The position numbers were made by a program, and so were the translations under genes. From Methanoregulaceae archaeon (lineage in GTDB: Archaea > Halobacteriota > Methanomicrobia > Methanomicrobiales > Methanospirillaceae), in the NCBI GenBank assembly GCA_013331215.1, contig DUGU01000251.1, forward strand, positions 1-7,788: 7,788 nucleotides of DNA, in the 5' to 3' direction. Positions 5,152 through 7,788 of the stretch are shown in pieces. Below the pieces are notes generated by a model, which was not told the DNA's origin, ran no database searches, and saw only the letters and a list, made by a program, of their open reading frames with translations. Every line of letters begins with the position of its first letter. Position 1 is the first letter of the stretch.

Positions 5152-5766
5152 CTACAGGGCCCGCTCGGTGAAGACGATCGAGCCCGAGATGCGGGTCACC
5201 TTGATCTTCACGGTCTGGCCGGGCTTCCCCCCGGGGACGTAGATGATATACTTGCCCTCGCGAGCCACGCCGTCGCCGCGCTTGCTGACCGACTGGATGT
5301 GCACGTCGACGATCTTGCCCTCCTCGAAGAGCTTGGCCGGTTCCTCGGCCCTGGCCTTGCGCTTCCGCACGGGCCGGTGCGAGCCGCAGGCGTCGCAACG
5401 GAGCACGAGGATCCGGTCATCCTTCACGAGCCGCGTGTCGGGCCGGCCGCACTCGCTGCAGAGGATATAGTCGTTGAAGTAACTCCTGACCGCGTTCGTG
5501 ATCTGCGAGGTCTCGAACTTGCCGTTGAAGATCGCGCGGTTGCCGTCGATCTTGCCGGCCGTTCCGAGCTCGCCCACCAGCGACTTCATCAGGTGCTCCT
5601 TCTCGCGCCGGAAGGTGTCGGCGATCTCGGCGAAGTTCTCGAAGACCGTCGTCTTGCCCTCGATGTAGGACCGGACCTCGGGGATCACGAACCGCTCGCC
5701 GGTCCCGCTCGGCTCCGTGATGTGCTCGTAGGCCTTCTTGAGCAGGGCCTCGTACGGATCCACCAT
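5152..5766 (-). CDS. eif2b: Translation initiation factor aIF2 subunit beta with C-terminal TRAM domain
   Basis: A 204-residue protein. Residues 1-135 are a full aIF2-beta: an N-terminal helix ([12 protein letters not shown]), the alpha/beta core with the [16 protein letters not shown] and [14 protein letters not shown] segments, and a zinc ribbon with C103-x2-C106 and C124-x2-C127. After a basic linker (RKRKAR), residues 145-203 form a TRAM domain ([38 protein letters not shown]), a small beta-barrel RNA-binding fold. The factor is the beta subunit of the aIF2 heterotrimer that brings initiator Met-tRNA to the ribosome. Several euryarchaeal methanogens have this TRAM-fused form (recalled, not checked). 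The ATG at 5766 opens directly into conserved sequence. TATATAATA at 5799-5791 is about 29 nt upstream, so the leader would be very short or absent. It is co-directional with the kinase upstream but separated by 125 nt and its own TATA box. Confidence 0.96.
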   Translation of the reverse strand: MVDPYEALLKKAYEHITEPSGTGERFVIPEVRSYIEGKTTVFENFAEIADTFRREKEHLMKSLVGELGTAGKIDGNRAIFNGKFETSQITNAVRSYFNDYILCSECGRPDTRLVKDDRILVLRCDACGSHRPVRKRKARAEEPAKLFEEGKIVDVHIQSVSKRGDGVAREGKYIIYVPGGKPGQTVKIKVTRISGSIVFTERAL

Positions 5767-5790
5767 GATGGCTCACTATATGCGGGCGGT

Positions 5791-5799
5791 TATTATATA
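5791..5799 (-). promoter_or_regulatory. TATA box for aIF2-beta
   Basis: The minus strand reads AGTATATAATAACC, a strong archaeal TATA box centred near 5795. With the usual 25-nt spacing, transcription would begin near 5770, only a few bases before the ATG at 5766. This predicts a leaderless or near-leaderless mRNA. A second AT-rich stretch, CATATAGTGA (5782-5773), is too close to the start codon to be the TATA box. Confidence 0.65.
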
Positions 5800-5891
5800 C
5801 TGTTAGATCGGGCGGTCGGCGTCGACGATCGTCTCCGCGCCGGCTCCCCCTGCCCGTCCGCGTCGCGATCGAACGGCTCCCCGTCACCGGC

Positions 5892-7788
5892 CTATGACGC
5901 CGCGACCGGCCCGAGCGTGAAGTGGAAGTCGGCGCCGCGCCCGACCTCGCCGTCCGCCCAGCAGCGCCCCCCGTGCCGCTCGACGACCCGGCGGACGACC
6001 GAGAGGCCGATCCCCGACCCCTCGTACTGCCGCGAATCGTGGAAGCGGGCGAAGTCGTCGAAGACGCGGACCGCCTGCTCGGCCGGAAACCCGATACCGT
6101 TGTCGGCGACGGTATAGACCGTCTCCCCGCCGTCCGTCGATGCCGAGACCTCGATCCGCGCCGGATCGCGCGTCCGCGTGAACTTGAGGGCGTTCGAGAG
6201 CAGGTTCTGGTAGACGTGGCGGAGCATCTCCGCGTCGGCCCGGCAGGGTGGCAGGCAGCCGACCACGACCTCGACGCGCGGGTCGCCCGGGTCCGGGAGG
6301 AGTTCTCCCAGCACAGCCCGGACAAGGCTCTCCGTCTCGACCGATTCCAGGGCGAGCGGCTGGCGCGACAGGCGGGAGAGCGCGAGGAGGCCCTCGATGA
6401 ACCGCCCGGCGCGGGTGACCCCGTCGCGGGCCCGGCCGACATAGGCGACGGCGTCTTCGGGAATATCCGGGCCGAACCGGGTCATGAGCATGCCGAGGTA
6501 GCCGTCGATCGCGCGCAGGGGGGCGCGGAGGTCGTGCGAGACCGAGTACGTGAACGCCTCCAGCTCGGCCGTGCGCTCCTCGACGCGCCGTTCGAGCCCG
6601 GCCGTGAGGGCGCCGAGCGCCTCCTCCGCCTCCCGCCGCTCGGTGACGTCGCGGCCGACCGACTGGACCTCCGCGATCGCGCCGTCGCGGTCGAAGAACG
6701 CCCGGTCGTTCCACTGGAGCCAGCGGGCCGACCCGGTCGTATCGACGACCCGGTGCTCGATCGTCCCGTCGGCACGCGCCGGCGAGAACGAACGGAAGTA
6801 GTCGTCGACCGCGGCACGCTCCTCTCCGGGGATCACGGGCGCGAACCGGGAACCGACGACGGTCGCCGGGTCGAGGCCGAAGAACCGGCAGTAGGCGTCG
6901 TTCGCCACCAGGTGCGTGCCGTCGGGCCGGAACCTGCAGACCAGCTCCTGCTGGCTCTCGACCACGGCCCGGTACCGCGCCTCGCTCTCTTTCAGGCGTC
7001 CCCGGACGTGCTGGCGGAGGAGCGCAACCGAGGCCTGCCGGACGAACGCCTCGACCAGCCCCCGGTGCGCGAGCTCACCGCCCTTCCGGACCCCGATGGT
7101 GAGGACGCCGTAGAGGCCGTCCCGGCAGTTGAACCCCATCGAGTAGTACTTCCCGAGGTCGGCGCGTCGCTCGATCCGGTCGCACGCCTCCTCGGGTAAC
7201 ACCTTGAAGCAGGCCTGATACACGGAGGTGATCACTTCCACCAGCCTGTCGCACCCGAGGACGGTCTCGACGCTCGGGACCCGGTCGAGAGGGAGCGATA
7301 GCCCTTCGAGATCGAAGCCCAGCTCTTCCCGCGCGATCTGGACCATGGAGTCCCCCATGATGAGGTTCCGTACGGTGAAGAGACGGGTCTCCCGGTCGAA
7401 CAGCATGACGACGACATAGCGCTCGCGCACCAGATTGTACACCTGCTCGGCGATGTAGCGGTAGATGTCCGCCTCGTCCTCCATCCGGATGAAGTCCATC
7501 GCGGTCTTCGAGAGGAACTCGAGCTCCTCGTTCCGCCGCTGGAGGGCCGCGGACTCCGGCTCCTTCGAAGCCAGCTCCTCGATGGCACCGCCGAGGATCC
7601 CGAGCCGTTCGGCCGGGTCGCAGCTCTTCTCGACGTAGCGGTCCGCCCCGCTGTTCAGAGCCTGGATCGCGACCCTCTCGTGTCCCGGCTCCATGAGGAG
7701 GAGGAAGGGAATCGGGGGCTCGCGCGTCCGCACGATCGAGAGAGTGCCGGGCACCTCGTCCTTGAGCGGATCGGCGACCACCGCGTCG
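5892..7788 (-). CDS. Sensor histidine kinase: receiver-GAF-PAS-HisKA-HATPase (N-terminus cut off)
   Basis: A minus-strand frame enters from the right edge and stops with TAG at 5894-5892, giving 631 visible residues (numbered from the first complete codon, GAC at 7787-7785). Residues 1-75 are the C-terminal part of a receiver domain: DAVVAD with likely phosphoacceptor D6, the NSGADRYVEK block with K54. Residues about 88-258 are GAF-like, and about 265-389 a PAS/PAC sensor ending RDVTERR. A short coiled coil leads to HisKA with SVSHDLRAPL (phospho-His418). The HATPase domain has N-box N532, G1 DNGIGF (D562), and G2 EGSGIGL (about 589-595). It should autophosphorylate on His418 and pass phosphate to a separate regulator. 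No membrane segment is visible, so it is probably cytoplasmic. A GTG at 7781 is in frame but lies inside the receiver domain, so it is not the real start. The receiver's usual Ser/Thr after the hydrophobic strand is replaced by Met32. The partner and signal are unknown. Confidence 0.93.
   Translation of the reverse strand, partial: DAVVADPLKDEVPGTLSIVRTREPPIPFLLLMEPGHERVAIQALNSGADRYVEKSCDPAERLGILGGAIEELASKEPESAALQRRNEELEFLSKTAMDFIRMEDEADIYRYIAEQVYNLVRERYVVVMLFDRETRLFTVRNLIMGDSMVQIAREELGFDLEGLSLPLDRVPSVETVLGCDRLVEVITSVYQACFKVLPEEACDRIERRADLGKYYSMGFNCRDGLYGVLTIGVRKGGELAHRGLVEAFVRQASVALLRQHVRGRLKESEARYRAVVESQQELVCRFRPDGTHLVANDAYCRFFGLDPATVVGSRFAPVIPGEERAAVDDYFRSFSPARADGTIEHRVVDTTGSARWLQWNDRAFFDRDGAIAEVQSVGRDVTERREAEEALGALTAGLERRVEERTAELEAFTYSVSHDLRAPLRAIDGYLGMLMTRFGPDIPEDAVAYVGRARDGVTRAGRFIEGLLALSRLSRQPLALESVETESLVRAVLGELLPDPGDPRVEVVVGCLPPCRADAEMLRHVYQNLLSNALKFTRTRDPARIEVSASTDGGETVYTVADNGIGFPAEQAVRVFDDFARFHDSRQYEGSGIGLSVVRRVVERHGGRCWADGEVGRGADFHFTLGPVAAS

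Noticed and set aside
5922..7199. 425-codon plus-strand frame antisense to the histidine kinase
   Set aside because: The minus strand carries an unambiguous HisKA/HATPase protein; the plus-strand translation shows no domain.

Overview
The window looks like a stretch of methanogen chromosome, most likely order Methanomicrobiales. The evidence is an archaeal-type thymidylate synthase, an archaeal initiation factor aIF2-beta carrying a C-terminal TRAM domain, TATA-box promoters with apparently leaderless or very short-leader genes, Thr/Pro-rich linkers in secreted proteins, and a tRNA gene with no encoded CCA. The DNA is very GC-rich, except for short AT-rich promoter islands near 1160-1250 and 5770-5805. 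The genus cannot be fixed by reading alone.

Layout, left to right: (1) the last 16 codons of a plus-strand gene, ending in a motif like the second half of a dockerin or EF-hand calcium loop; (2) tRNA-Gln(CUG) on the minus strand; (3) minus-strand thyA; (4) an AT-rich divergent promoter region with a strong inverted repeat in the thyA leader; (5) a 1050-residue plus-strand exported protein made of an SGNH/CE3-like esterase and five CBM6-like modules; (6) a plus-strand lipoprotein of the chagasin (I42) cysteine-peptidase-inhibitor family; (7) a convergent intergenic region with candidate hairpin terminators and a palindrome; (8) minus-strand aIF2-beta with its own TATA box; (9) a minus-strand sensor histidine kinase (receiver-GAF-PAS-HisKA-HATPase) whose N-terminus runs off the right edge.

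The genes fall into two groups. Housekeeping functions (tRNA-Gln, thymidylate synthesis, translation initiation) lie on the minus strand. The cell-surface genes (the calcium-loop protein, the modular esterase, the inhibitor lipoprotein) lie on the plus strand. The esterase and inhibitor are adjacent and co-directional, but the inhibitor appears to have its own promoter, so they are neighbours rather than a proven operon. The most unusual object is the esterase with five CBM6-like modules. Its first and fourth modules share a 184-nt tract with only four differences, a mark of recent internal duplication or gene conversion. I see no CRISPR array, transposase, integrase, or toxin-antitoxin pair, and no convincing undescribed multi-gene system.
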